DNA of 46,388 nucleotides from JBOGWP01 sp050693875 (GTDB lineage: Bacteria; Actinomycetota; CADDZG01; JAHWKV01; JBOGWP01). The stretch spans positions 1 to 46,388 of the forward strand of contig JBOGWP010000142.1 of assembly GCA_050693875.1 (NCBI GenBank). The letters are read 5' to 3'. The notes beneath the pieces are model-generated. The model made no database searches. It saw nothing but the letters and a program-made list of their open reading frames with translations, and had not been told where the DNA came from. A program made the translations under genes and the position numbers. Shown in pieces: positions 8,922 to 16,113 of this stretch; positions within the stretch are counted from its first letter, which is position 1; each line of letters opens with the position of its first letter.

Positions 8922-9255
8922 GATTTCCGGGGTGTTCATCGATGATGGTCGATGTTGGAAAGCGCCGCTGACCTGCGGTTTCTCCGGTCGGCGTTCTGGA
9001 CCGTGCTCGCCGCTTCTACCGGATTTCGACCCGTCCGGTAGAAGTTTCGGTAGGAGCAGCGGACCCCAGGGGAGGACTGCCTAGCCTTGGACCGTGCCCG
9101 ACGACACGTGCGACAACTGCGGCCGACCTCATGTCTCAGCACACGGTGACCCGGTCGGCGACAAAGAGACGGTGGTATGCGGCGTTGAGGAGGAGGGGAC
9201 TGCGACCGGTAGTGATCGCCGGAGCGTGCGATTGCACGTACGAGCGCCCGCGCGC
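8922..9255. other. Left end of the island, no convincing gene
   Basis: No coding region could be supported here. It contains the CCGGTAGAAG-type repeats (listed separately) and a plus-strand open frame from about 9094 with a CDNCGRPH cysteine pair. That frame soon becomes arginine-rich shadow sequence of the S-4TM gene on the other strand, so it was not called. Confidence 0.6.
9013..9056. repeat. Inverted CTTCTACCGG/CCGGTAGAAG repeats, island left end
   Basis: CTTCTACCGG at 9013-9022 and CCGGTAGAAG at 9035-9044 form a perfect 10-bp inverted repeat with a 12-base spacer. A related CGGTAGGAG follows at 9048-9056. The same 10-mer occurs twice in tandem near the other island end (14635-14656). 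The placement suggests binding sites for a recombinase or accessory factor of the island (inference). Confidence 0.7.
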
Positions 9256-10190
9256 CTAGGGCGTCCCCGCCGTGGCCGGGTCCGCCGCGGCCCGGAACTG
9301 AGCTACTCGCGCGGCGGCCGCGTCGCGCATGTTCGCCTCGCTGCGCTCGCGTCGGCGCCAGAAGAACGAGTCCGGAACTTGTAGGCCACGCGGGCGAAGC
9401 GGAACGACTCGTCCTGCACGCGCCGGCAGTCATCGGGCGTCAAGGTGCCCGTGGCGGACAGCTCCGCCTTCCATAGGGGAAGCAGCAACTCGTCTTCGAT
9501 CGTCGCTTTGCGGTCCGCCATCCGACGATGGGCGTGGGCGATCTCGCTCGCGTCGAGGGCTGCGGGCAGAGAAGGAAGGGCGAATGTGATGAGCCAGTCG
9601 GTAAGGCTCATGCCGCCGATAACGCCCACCCCGACGACGCTGATCACGACGACTGCGATCGTCGCCGTAACGAAGTGGAAGTACGCCCTGCTCTGGTGCC
9701 GGCCGTAGGCGACGCTCGACCACTGCGCGACGAGGACATCGACGGGATGGGGAAGCCCATTCGTCGACGGGTACCAGCCTTCTGAATGCCGTTGCCCGAC
9801 CCGATCGTCGCCGCTAACTCGGCGCGCTGAGTCGGCGATGTCCTCCTCCGAGGGTGAGGGACCGGACAGCGGATCGGACCAGGGGAGGTTGAAGAGGCGG
9901 GTGTCGAAGCGCTCCTGGATCCGAACGGCATGTCGTACATGCCGATGCTCGACCGGTATGAGGACGAGTCGCGACGCGACGACCCAGGCGCCGGCTACCG
10001 CTCCGACGACGCCTGCGGCGGTGAGTGATACCAGCGAGAACGGTGGAGCGGCTGCCGCGAGGAGCATGCTGGTCCCGATTCGGAGCGCCCGCTAGCGCTT
10101 CGCCCTCCGGTACTCGGCGGTGAACGCACGGAGAAGCCTTCCCGACTCGGCGTCCCGTTGCCGTTCGTCGATAGGGATGTGTGTGGTCAC
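9256..10190 (-). pseudogene. S-4TM family pore-forming CBASS effector, broken
   Basis: The original frame starts at a GTG (10190) that overlaps the CD-NTase stop as GTGA. It runs through ..LLRAFTAEYRRAKR, hits an in-frame TAG at 10092-10094, and continues through two hydrophobic segments. Next comes the family hallmark IQERFDTRLFNLPW followed by EGWYP. A second pair of membrane helices follows (HFVTATIAVVVISVVGVGVI and DWLITFALPSLPAA). Near 9378 the frame shifts by one base (an A lost in AAG/TTCC context on the coding strand). The next frame then gives the expected C-terminus VPDSFFWRRRERSEANM and stops at 9256. Known S-4TM proteins are predicted four-helix inner-membrane effectors that act with nucleotide second messengers. 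The nonsense codon plus the frameshift make a working product unlikely; an ATG restart at 10067 would lack the N-terminus. Confidence 0.82.
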
Positions 10191-11057
10191 GACGACGGTC
10201 TCGGCATCCGGTTCCCGAAGAGCTCGCGCCACTTCTCCACGGCGGCGCGCTCGCTGCCTGCGTCCTCGAGGTCGATGGCCTCCTCAGCCGTGCGCTGCCA
10301 GGCCTTGAACTGCGACGACGCCTCTTGGCGCTCCCAAGTCGTCATCCTTCGATTGACAGCCGGACCGAGGCCTGCGGGATCGGCCCAGTCGTCCGTCACC
10401 TGGTCAGCGGCGCTCGCGCAGAACGACGCGATCTCATCCTGGTAGCGCCCGAACGGCTCGCGGATGAGGTCGATTGCCATCACCTCGATCAGGAACGATG
10501 GGTCGATCGGCTCCCCCGCCTCGCGGTTGATGCCCTTCACCATCTTCACGAAGGGGACCCACTTGCCGTCGCAGGCTTCGTTCTTGGCCGAGGTGGCTTC
10601 CGCGTGCTTGGTCGGGTCCGTCGCGATCCATCGTCCGCTGACGGTGTCAGGGATCTCGTATCCGCCGCCGGTTCCTTCGAACGCCGGCGACCTCGAACGA
10701 GGTGATCTCCTCCGAACCGAACGAGATCACGCACGCGACGACGTCGACTGTGATCTGACCGGGGTACTTCTCGTCGAGCACCGCCTCGAGGTCTTGGAGG
10801 ACGGCCGAAGGGCCGCGCTGCCGAAGGGACGCCTGCTCTCCGGCGGGATCGATCACCGCGAAGACGTCGACGTCCTTCAACTTCTTGGTCTTGGTGTGCC
10901 TGTCGTAGCTGCCGGTGAGGAAGGCAGAGGTGATGTCCCAGCGGCTGCCGAGGTGGTCGTAGATCGCCTGGCGGCGGCTCGACGCCAAGCTTTGTTCGGT
11001 CTGCGTGATCTCGAGCGCACTCTTGAGGTTGCTGAAGGCGTCGGCGACGTAGCTCAT
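10187..11057 (-). pseudogene. CD-NTase (cGAS/DncV-like nucleotidyltransferase), frameshifted
   Basis: ATG at 11057 gives MSYVADAFSNLKSALEITQ and the catalytic core TGSYDRHTKTKKLKDVDVF, the GS...DxD metal-binding signature of SMODS-type CD-NTases. A third acidic position is in ITVDVVACVISF. These enzymes make cyclic oligonucleotide alarms that trigger a CBASS effector. After ITSFEV the frame is broken near 10686-10692 and ends at a stop near 10647. The neighbouring frame begins PAFEGTGGGYEIPDT and continues through TDPTKHAEATSAKN and WVPFVKMVKG to WRELFGNRMP, stopping at 10187. FEV-VPAF is the family-like junction, so two bases appear lost (about 290 residues if repaired). The start is 2 bases after the HORMA stop, and the stop overlaps the effector start: one operon. 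Confidence 0.85.
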
Positions 11058-11059
11058 CG

Positions 11060-11527
11060 TCAGCTCGTCAGATATCGAACTGAGGCTGACGCGTGCGGTC
11101 CGGCGGCAAGCGTGCCGAGGCTGACGCTGCGCAACGCCGAGGTCGATGCACGCTGGGCCGGGCCCCAGCCGGCCTTGAACGTCGTGCCGGTTGGCACCGA
11201 CTTGAGCTTGGCCCACTGGCGGGCCAGGGCGACGTGGCGGTGCGAGAGGCTGCCGGAGCCGTCGCCGTAGTACTCGATCGGGAACTCGAGCACTGGGTCG
11301 ACGCGCCCGCCCGGGCGGTGGCACTCGACGACGATCTTGTCGAGCGATCCCTCGATGATCCACGCGCGGATGGCCGGGTCTTACTCGGTCGACCACTCGG
11401 ACATGAGAGACCGGGCCGAGACGCCCAGATGGGTCAGGATCTCGGCGATCGCGCCGGCGATGGCGTTGCTGAGGTGCGTCGCGGTGTGCGTTCTGGTGAT
11501 GGTGTAGGTCGTGGTCGCGGTCGGCAT
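11060..11527 (-). pseudogene. Bacterial HORMA domain protein (Cap7-like), in-frame stop
   Basis: 155 codons from ATG 11527: MPTATTTYTITRTHTATHLS, then AIAGAIAEILTHLGVSAR, an in-frame TAA at 11381-11383 (after SEWSTE), then DPAIRAWIIEGSLDKIVVECH, EFPIEYYGDG and a C-terminus ending LGTLAAGPHASASVRYL. This matches, from memory, the bacterial HORMA family 1 pattern (AWIEEGSL, VVLECHQP, LRSxSFGTLAxxPxASAxxRY). In type III CBASS the HORMA protein binds and activates the CD-NTase once it senses a peptide cue, and the TRIP13-like ATPase resets it. The stop looks like a single substitution (for example TAC to TAA), because reading resumes in the same frame. The stop codon at 11060 is 2 bases from the CD-NTase ATG. 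Confidence 0.78.
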
Positions 11528-11535
11528 GACTCAGG

Positions 11536-11963
11536 TTCTCCTGGACGGGTCGAGGCGGCGCAGGTCGATGGTCGTCGCAGCGGAACTACTGGCATCCGAG
11601 GTCTCCACTGGCGGCGTGCCGACCGAGAGATGGTCCGCGGTGCTGACGACGTCCTCAACGAGGGCGGCGAGTCCGTTGGGGTTCGGCAAGTAGACCATCC
11701 CAGTCATTCGCGGTCGCGGCTCCGGGCACCGGGTTGAGGTTCTCGTCCGCCTCAGCCCTGAAGGCGTCGGCGCCAGCGATCGTCCGGATTGTTAGGCGGC
11801 GGGGGGCCGCGACGACGGAGATGTCAGCCCTTTCGGTGTAGCCGGCGGCGATGAGCGCTGTGCCGGCCAGCGCAGCGGCGTCGAGCTCGTGTCGCACTTC
11901 GTCGCCGTCGATGTCCCCTGAGCGATCCGGGGTGGCCGCGATCAGTTCGCTGATGACGCCCAC
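11536..11963 (-). pseudogene. Unidentified small protein of the CBASS operon, frameshifted
   Basis: A GTG at 11963 opens VGVISELIAATPDRSGDIDG and runs to ANDWDG near 11692, where codon-like sequence moves to another frame. The continuation is VYLPNPNGLAALVEDVVSTA and ends TIDLRRLDPSRRT just before the HORMA ATG. Repaired length is about 140 residues. I do not recognise a family. It sits between the TRIP13-like and HORMA genes, where some type III systems encode an additional HORMA-like or peptide-bearing partner, so a role in the HORMA switch is possible (inference). No clear ribosome site precedes the GTG. The frame is continuous with that of the upstream ATPase across its TAG stop, so the start is uncertain. 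Confidence 0.5.
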
Positions 11964-12002
11964 GTATCCGATGCGGTCCGTGCGGGGCTGGCTGCGATGT
12001 CC

Positions 12003-12895
12003 CTATGCCGCGCCACGTCTGACCTCCGGGCGCTCGACCTCCCGTTGGTTCGCCGCGGCAAGAAGATCCTCCACGGTGAGCTTGCCGGGGTCGATGGCAG
12101 TCTCCAGGCGGCGAGCCGCAGCGTCGGCGACCAGCTTGCGGGCCGCCCTACCGTCGACGCCGAGGAGCGCTGCGGTGACACGCAGCGCCGGGCTCTTGGC
12201 CAGATGCGCAACTTGGGGGAAGGCGGACGAGTAGCCGTGCAGTGTGTCGCGCAGGATGACTGCGAGTGCTTCGGCGTCCGGCACCGGCACGTTGATTGCG
12301 ACGTCTGCCCGTGAGACCAAATGCATGGTCGAGGCCGGAGATGAAGTTCGAGGTCGCCACCGTCACGATGTGGGGATGTGTTGCGGTGAGCTGGTCGAGG
12401 GCGGTGAGCACGGCGTCGGTCGCTCGGTGGACATCCACAGGGTTGGCGGCCAGCGATGCCTCGCTTCGGTCGACGGCCATTGACTCCACCTCGTCGAGGA
12501 CGACGACGGTCGGCCGCCGGTCGTCGGCGTAGGCTGGGATGACTTCTCAGAGCAGAGCGGAGACGAGCTTCTGGGACTGGCCGTACTCGGCACTCATCAG
12601 TCCGTGCGGGTTCACGTCGATGAGCCGCACCGGCCCTCCGACTACGTTGGCCAGCTGCTGAACGAGGCCGCGGGCGAGCGTGGTCTTGCCGGTGCCAGGC
12701 GGCCCGTGGAGGAGGAGCAGACCGTGCAATGCGGTGGTCGTGAACGGGAGACGGCCTCGCCGCGAGAGCGAGGGCTGCGTGCCGAACCAGCCGGTCCTTC
12801 CCGTCCTGGGGCGTGACGATCGAGTCCCACAGCCCGTCGAGTTCGGCGGAGGGGGCGGTGAGCTGGCGGGTGACGGCGTCTTCAGCGCGCAACAC
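12003..12895 (-). pseudogene. TRIP13/Pch2-like AAA+ ATPase (Cap6-like), multiply broken
   Basis: AAGGAG at 12899-12904 precedes a GTG (12895) and a TTG (12892). The N-terminus reads LRAEDAVTRQLTAPSAELDG and reaches DRLVRHAALALA. A frameshift near 12760 switches to the frame RGRLPFTTTALHGLLLLHGP, with Walker A GPPGTGKTT. SQKLVSALL is followed by an in-frame TGA (12547-12549), after which EVIPAYADDRRPTVVVLDEVE gives Walker B. Near 12317 one extra base splits GLDHAF from VSRADVAINVPVPD, and the C-terminal lid runs to the stop at 12003. In type III CBASS this ATPase unfolds HORMA and so turns the signal off. Three independent lesions make it a clear pseudogene. It is the first gene of the decayed operon and diverges from the toxin-antitoxin pair. 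Confidence 0.83.
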
Positions 12896-12986
12896 GCACT
12901 CCTTCGGGGTCGGCCCAAGTCGACCGTACGCAGGGAGTATGAGACTGAAGCGAGGATAGCATCGCCTACTTCGATTACTGCGGATA

Positions 12987-13015
12987 TTGCGAATCCTCCT
13001 CAAGTCCGCCATACT
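12987..13015 (+). promoter_or_regulatory. Promoter of the HTH/PIN module
   Basis: TTGCGA (12987-12992), a 17-base spacer and CATACT (13010-13015) form a good housekeeping-type hexamer pair 45 bases before the antitoxin ATG. The region is AT-richer than its surroundings. A loose dyad (GATTACTGCG...CGAATC, 12973-12995) overlaps the -35 box and could be an operator for the HTH protein (inference). Confidence 0.55.
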
Positions 13016-13059
13016 GAGGCACCGATGGAAGAAGATCTGTCGCGACGAGGAGGACAACG

Positions 13060-13536
13060 ATGTCCAGGGTCACCGCCGCGCTCCGAGAGCTCGAGCTGCC
13101 GGACAAGACCGCTGCCGACCAGGCGGCCCAAGCGGTCGCTGACGTCAACGACTTCCTCCGCGCCCATCCGACGCCGACCGCTCGTGTCCGGCTGTGCACC
13201 GACGAGAACGGGGCCGAGACGCAGGTCGTCATCCCCGCCGTCGCCTTCCGCTTCTTCGTCGATGTCCTCGCCGAACTCGCCAACGGCAACGCCGTCACCG
13301 TCGCACCGGTCCACGCCGAACTCACCACTCAACAGGCAGCCGATCTCATGAACGTGTCGCGTCCGTACCTCATCAAGCTGCTCGATGAGGGCCGGCTCCC
13401 GTTCCGTCGCGTCGGCAACCGGCGCAAGGTTCAGCTCGTCGACGTGCTCGACTACAAGCGCGGCGACGACGCGCGTCGTCGGGAAGTGCTCGACGAGCTG
13501 ACTCGCGAGGCAGAGGATCTCGGCCTCTACGACTGA
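13060..13536 (+). CDS. Excisionase-type HTH protein, probable antitoxin
   Basis: A 158-residue protein with GAGGAGG directly upstream of the ATG. The N-terminal half (1-85) is a helical region with a VRLCTDENGAETQVVIPAVA strand pair. Residues about 86-135 carry a MerR/excisionase-like winged helix: LTTQQAADLMNVSRPYLIKL, then LPFRRVGNRRKVQLVDVL. The tail is acidic. It ends 11 bases before a PIN-domain gene. This order and domain pairing is a known type II toxin-antitoxin arrangement, in which the HTH protein neutralises the nuclease and represses the operon. Excisionase of the island is an alternative for the HTH fold alone, but the length and partner favour antitoxin. The open frame contrasts with the decayed operon beside it. 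Confidence 0.75.
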   Translation: MSRVTAALRELELPDKTAADQAAQAVADVNDFLRAHPTPTARVRLCTDENGAETQVVIPAVAFRFFVDVLAELANGNAVTVAPVHAELTTQQAADLMNVSRPYLIKLLDEGRLPFRRVGNRRKVQLVDVLDYKRGDDARRREVLDELTREAEDLGLYD

Positions 13537-13547
13537 GATGCAGGACG

Positions 13548-14108
13548 GTGGCCTTCACCGCCTTGTACGACGCAGACGTCCTCCATCCGCCGGGCCTGCG
13601 AGACCTTCTCGTTCGGCTCGGACAGACCGGGCTCTTCCGCGCCCGGTGGTCCGAGCAGATCCTCGACGAGATGGTGAGCAGCATCCTGGAGCGAAGGCCC
13701 GATCTCGACGCGTCGCGCCTCGCTCGCACGCGACAGCTCATGTGTGAGGCGATCGCCAACTGCCTCGTCACCGGCTACGAGCCGCTCATCGAAGGGCTCA
13801 CCCTGCCCGACCCGGATGACCGTCACGTGTTGGCGGCGGCGATCAGATGCAGCGCTCAGGTGATCGTGACTTCGAACCTCGGCGACTTCCCGGCGACCGC
13901 GCTCGAACGGTTCAACATCGAGGTGCAGGGCCCGGATCAGTTCGTGCTGGACGTCGTCAACCTCGCGCCGGCCCGAGTCGCAGCCGTCATCCAGCAGCAG
14001 TCGGCGGCATTGCGGAATCCGCCGAGGACGGTAGATGAGCTGCTTGAGGATCTGAGCCAAAGCCTCCCGAGGGCCGCCGCTGCTCTGGAGTCATTCTTCG
14101 ACGGGTAG
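13548..14108 (+). CDS. PIN-domain ribonuclease, probable toxin
   Basis: A 186-residue protein from GTG 13548 (VAFTALYDADVLHPPGLRDL). The acidic residues of the PIN active site are visible: D in LYDADVL, E in WSEQILDEM, D in LPDPDDRHVLAAA, and the terminal TSNLGDFP motif. PIN toxins cleave RNA with a metal-bound acidic cluster. The C-terminal 60 residues form an added helical tail (NPPRTVDELLEDLSQSLPRA). It has weak ribosome-site sequence (CAGGA) and sits 11 bases after the HTH gene, so translation is likely coupled. It looks complete, and could help keep the island in the chromosome by addiction (inference). Confidence 0.78.
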   Translation: MAFTALYDADVLHPPGLRDLLVRLGQTGLFRARWSEQILDEMVSSILERRPDLDASRLARTRQLMCEAIANCLVTGYEPLIEGLTLPDPDDRHVLAAAIRCSAQVIVTSNLGDFPATALERFNIEVQGPDQFVLDVVNLAPARVAAVIQQQSAALRNPPRTVDELLEDLSQSLPRAAAALESFFDG

Positions 14109-14114
14109 AAGTGC

Positions 14115-14548
14115 CTACCCCTCGCCATCGGTGCTGCGGAGCGCGAGGTACACGTCACGGCCATAGCTGGCCTTGAGATCCTCGGCGAATCCCTTGTCGT
14201 CGTTGATGGCCTTGAAGATGTCGGCGCCGTTGCATCAACCGCTTCCGTTACGCTCGCACAGACCCGCTCGTCCAACTCCGCGGCCTGGTCTGCCGTCATC
14301 CCGCTGATCGTTTCGCTACCTTCAACCAAGCTACGAATACGTCGAATTCGGCTCAGCGCCTGTTCAAGGTTTCGACCGACAAGCAGGTCGGACAGCAGCC
14401 CCTTGTAGGGATCTGGCAGCGAGTTGGTAACGATGGTCTCGAGTTCGGCGACCATCGGCAGACCCGCCGACACACACGCTCCCGCTCCAAGGAGCATGCA
14501 CAGATGCCTCGCGCGGGCCGCCATCTTGCCGGCGAGTTCGCGCGCCAC
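14115..14548 (-). pseudogene. SIR2-like domain remnant
   Basis: The frame from GTG 14548 reads VARELAGKMAARARHLCM then LLGAGACVSAGLPMVAELE, the GAGxSxxAGLP nucleotide-binding motif of SIR2-like proteins. A helical region follows (NLEQALSRIRRIRSLVEGSE). At about 14229 the frame breaks; the next frame gives GADIFKAINDDKGFAEDLKA and stops at 14115. Full SIR2-type defence proteins are several times longer, so this is a truncated and frameshifted piece. SIR2 domains in phage-defence systems degrade NAD+. Whether the second segment belongs to the same protein is unclear. It converges on the PIN gene with 6 bases between the stops. Confidence 0.55.
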
Positions 14549-14634
14549 TCGTTCGGGGTCGTGCTCGAATGGGACTGGGCTGCGCTCCCCCTTCCATCGT
14601 GGTTCGGGCCCGAGCGACGTCTGCCGACGCAGCT

Positions 14635-14656
14635 CCGGTAGAAGTCCGGTAGAAGT
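14635..14656 (+). repeat. Tandem CCGGTAGAAGT repeats, island right end
   Basis: Two perfect 11-base copies lie head to tail at 14635-14645 and 14646-14656, about 50 bases from the tRNA-Leu 3' end. They match the inverted copies at 9013-9044 near the opposite island end. Confidence 0.75.
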
Positions 14657-14704
14657 CGGCCCCGATCGCGCTTCGCGCGTATGCGTTGACCTGCGAGGAC
14701 TGAG

Positions 14705-14788
14705 TGGGCGAGGGGGGAGTTGAACCCCCACGCGCTTGCGCGCACAGGAACCTGAATCCTGCCCGTCTGCCAATTCCGGCACTCGCCC
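14705..14788 (-). tRNA. tRNA-Leu(CAG)
   Basis: An 84-base class II tRNA on the minus strand. The acceptor stem is GGGCGAG/CTCGCCC with discriminator A. The anticodon stem CAGGA/TCCTG encloses loop TTCAGGT (anticodon CAG). There is a variable-arm hairpin GTGCGCGCAAGCGCG, a T-arm GGGGGTTCAACTCCCCC, and no encoded CCA. Its 3' end is the right boundary of the island and its 3' part is copied at 8897-8921. Confidence 0.96.
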
Positions 14789-14879
14789 GGGCCTGAGAAC
14801 CCGGAGCCCAGTGTACAGAGACGGGGGTGCCGCGCCTGTCCCCGGATGGCCGGTCGGGTTGGGCCCGATGGCCCGCCGG

Positions 14880-14885
14880 TATACT
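14880..14885 (+). promoter_or_regulatory. Putative -10 box of the fhaA-pknB operon
   Basis: TATACT stands 36 bases before the fhaA start in otherwise very GC-rich sequence. A weak TTGGGC (14859-14864) is only 15 bases upstream, so the -35 is doubtful. Confidence 0.4.
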
Positions 14886-14921
14886 GCCCGAGTATCCGGC
14901 CGTAGCCCCTGGAGCGCTTGT

Positions 14922-15617
14922 TTGGGACTCGTCGACGAGTTTGAGCGCCGATTGGAGCGAGCCGTAGAGGGATTCTTCTCCAGGACCTTTCGCTCCCGCA
15001 TCCAGCCGGCCGAAATCGGCCGGCGCCTCTTGCGCGAGATGGAGGCCGGCAAGAGCGTCAGCGTGGGGGCGGTCTATGTCCCCAACCGCTTCGTCATCCG
15101 GCTCGCGCCGAGCGACTACGAGCGGTTCGAGGGGCTGATTCCCACCCTGCGGCAGGAGTTCGGCGACCTCCTGCGAGGACAAGCCCGGGAACGGCGCTGG
15201 AGGCCGGCTGGGCGGGTCGCCGTCGAGTTCAGCCGCGAGTCGGGGCAGCCCGAAGGGCGCTTCGAGGTGGAGGCTCACCACGAGTCCGGCGGCGGGGGCG
15301 GGGACGCCGGCCACCCTGCTCCCGAGCTCCGCCTCCGGGGGGTCGAGGGCCGGAGCTTCGCCCTGGGCGACGAGGCGCTCACGATCGGCCGCCTCGCCTC
15401 GTGCCAGATCGTGCTCGACGACCCCAATGCCTCGCGCCGGCACGCCGAGGTGTCCCGGCGCGACGACGGGTGGTGGATCGTCGACCTGGGATCCACGAAC
15501 GGCACGCTGGTCAACGGAGGCCTGATCAAGGAGCGCCGGCTCGAGAACCGGGACGTCGTCCAGATCGGCAGCAGCGAGCTCGAGTTCGTAGACGACGCGG
15601 AAGCGGGGGAGGACTGA
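14922..15617 (+). CDS. fhaA: FHA domain protein FhaA
   Basis: A 231-residue protein. The TTG at 14922 is chosen because GGAG lies 7 bases upstream and the product begins LGLVDEFERRLERAVEGFF, as in other FhaA proteins. The longer frame from 14736 reads through the tRNA-Leu. Residues 1-115 form the DUF3662 domain (IQPAEIGRRLLREMEAGK, VYVPNRFVIRLAPSDYERF). A Gly-rich linker follows, then the FHA domain at about 145-225, with phosphothreonine-binding signatures IGR, SRRHAEV and DLGSTNGT. FhaA links Ser/Thr kinase signalling to peptidoglycan-synthesis proteins such as MurJ/MviN. First gene of the kinase operon, abutting fhaB with no gap. Confidence 0.9.
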   Translation: MGLVDEFERRLERAVEGFFSRTFRSRIQPAEIGRRLLREMEAGKSVSVGAVYVPNRFVIRLAPSDYERFEGLIPTLRQEFGDLLRGQARERRWRPAGRVAVEFSRESGQPEGRFEVEAHHESGGGGGDAGHPAPELRLRGVEGRSFALGDEALTIGRLASCQIVLDDPNASRRHAEVSRRDDGWWIVDLGSTNGTLVNGGLIKERRLENRDVVQIGSSELEFVDDAEAGED

Positions 15618-16085
15618 GTGCCCGAGCTGGTCCTGACCATCCTCAAGTACCTCTTCCTCTCGCTCATCTTTCTCTTCCTCGCCCGGGCGGTGCGCGCGAT
15701 GCTGCTCGACATCCAGGGGCCCCGCGCCTCGGCGCAGCAGCACACCGTGCACGCGTCGGCTCGCGCCCCGCTGGTGGCTCCCCTCGGATCGCGTCCTCCG
15801 GATCAGCTTGCGGTCATCCCTCCCGACGCGGCGAAGCCCCAGGTCTTCCCGATCGAGGACGAGCTGATCATCGGCAGGAGCAGCAAGTGCCAGGTCGTGA
15901 TCACCGATGCCTACGCCAGCCAGGTGCATGCGCGGATCTTCCGCCGCGACGGTGGCCTGTTCATCGAGGACATGGGATCGACGAACGGCACCTATCTCAA
16001 CCGCCGCAAGGTCACCGCGCCGATGCCGGTCACGAGGGGCGACCGGGCACGGATCGGCAAGACCGATCTGGAGTTCCGGCGCTGA
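15618..16085 (+). CDS. fhaB: Membrane-anchored FHA protein FhaB (FipA)
   Basis: A 155-residue protein whose GTG start directly follows the fhaA stop. One N-terminal membrane helix (about 4-24, LVLTILKYLFLSLIFLFLA), a linker, then an FHA domain (about 72-150) with IGRSSKCQVVI, SQVHARIF and DMGSTNGTYLN. In actinobacteria FhaB/FipA binds phosphorylated division and wall proteins downstream of PknA/PknB. Length and architecture match the family. Confidence 0.9.
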   Translation: MPELVLTILKYLFLSLIFLFLARAVRAMLLDIQGPRASAQQHTVHASARAPLVAPLGSRPPDQLAVIPPDAAKPQVFPIEDELIIGRSSKCQVVITDAYASQVHARIFRRDGGLFIEDMGSTNGTYLNRRKVTAPMPVTRGDRARIGKTDLEFRR

Positions 16086-16113
16086 TGGCGGCCGCACTCG
16101 GCGTGAGCCGGCG

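Larger units (their letters stand above)
8897..14705. mobile_element. Genomic island in tRNA-Leu(CAG) carrying decayed CBASS
   Basis: The right end is the 3' end of an intact tRNA-Leu. About 5.8 kb to the left, in the same orientation, is a degenerate copy of the tRNA acceptor/T-arm 3' part. This is the classic footprint of an element integrated at a tRNA 3' end. Cargo from right to left: a SIR2-like remnant, the HTH/PIN toxin-antitoxin pair (plus strand), and the CBASS operon cap6-unknown-cap7-CD-NTase-S-4TM (minus strand). No integrase or excisionase of its own is visible, so the island is either a non-autonomous satellite or has lost it. The flanks (TlpA-like gene on the left, fhaA on the right) are core genes. 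Confidence 0.78.

Noticed and set aside
9094..9384. Plus-strand frame with CDNCGRPH, possible zinc-ribbon gene
   Set aside because: Most of it is antisense to the C-terminal part of the S-4TM pseudogene and becomes Arg-rich; there is no ribosome site.
9256..12895. Programmed frameshifting or stop-codon recoding in the CBASS genes
   Set aside because: All three stop codons and several unrelated shift sites occur, with no common slippery motif or structure, and other genes in the window use the stops normally. Decay is simpler.
14736..14921. N-terminal extension of fhaA through the tRNA-Leu gene
   Set aside because: The extension is antisense tRNA and leader sequence without family similarity; TTG 14922 has GGAG 7 bases upstream.
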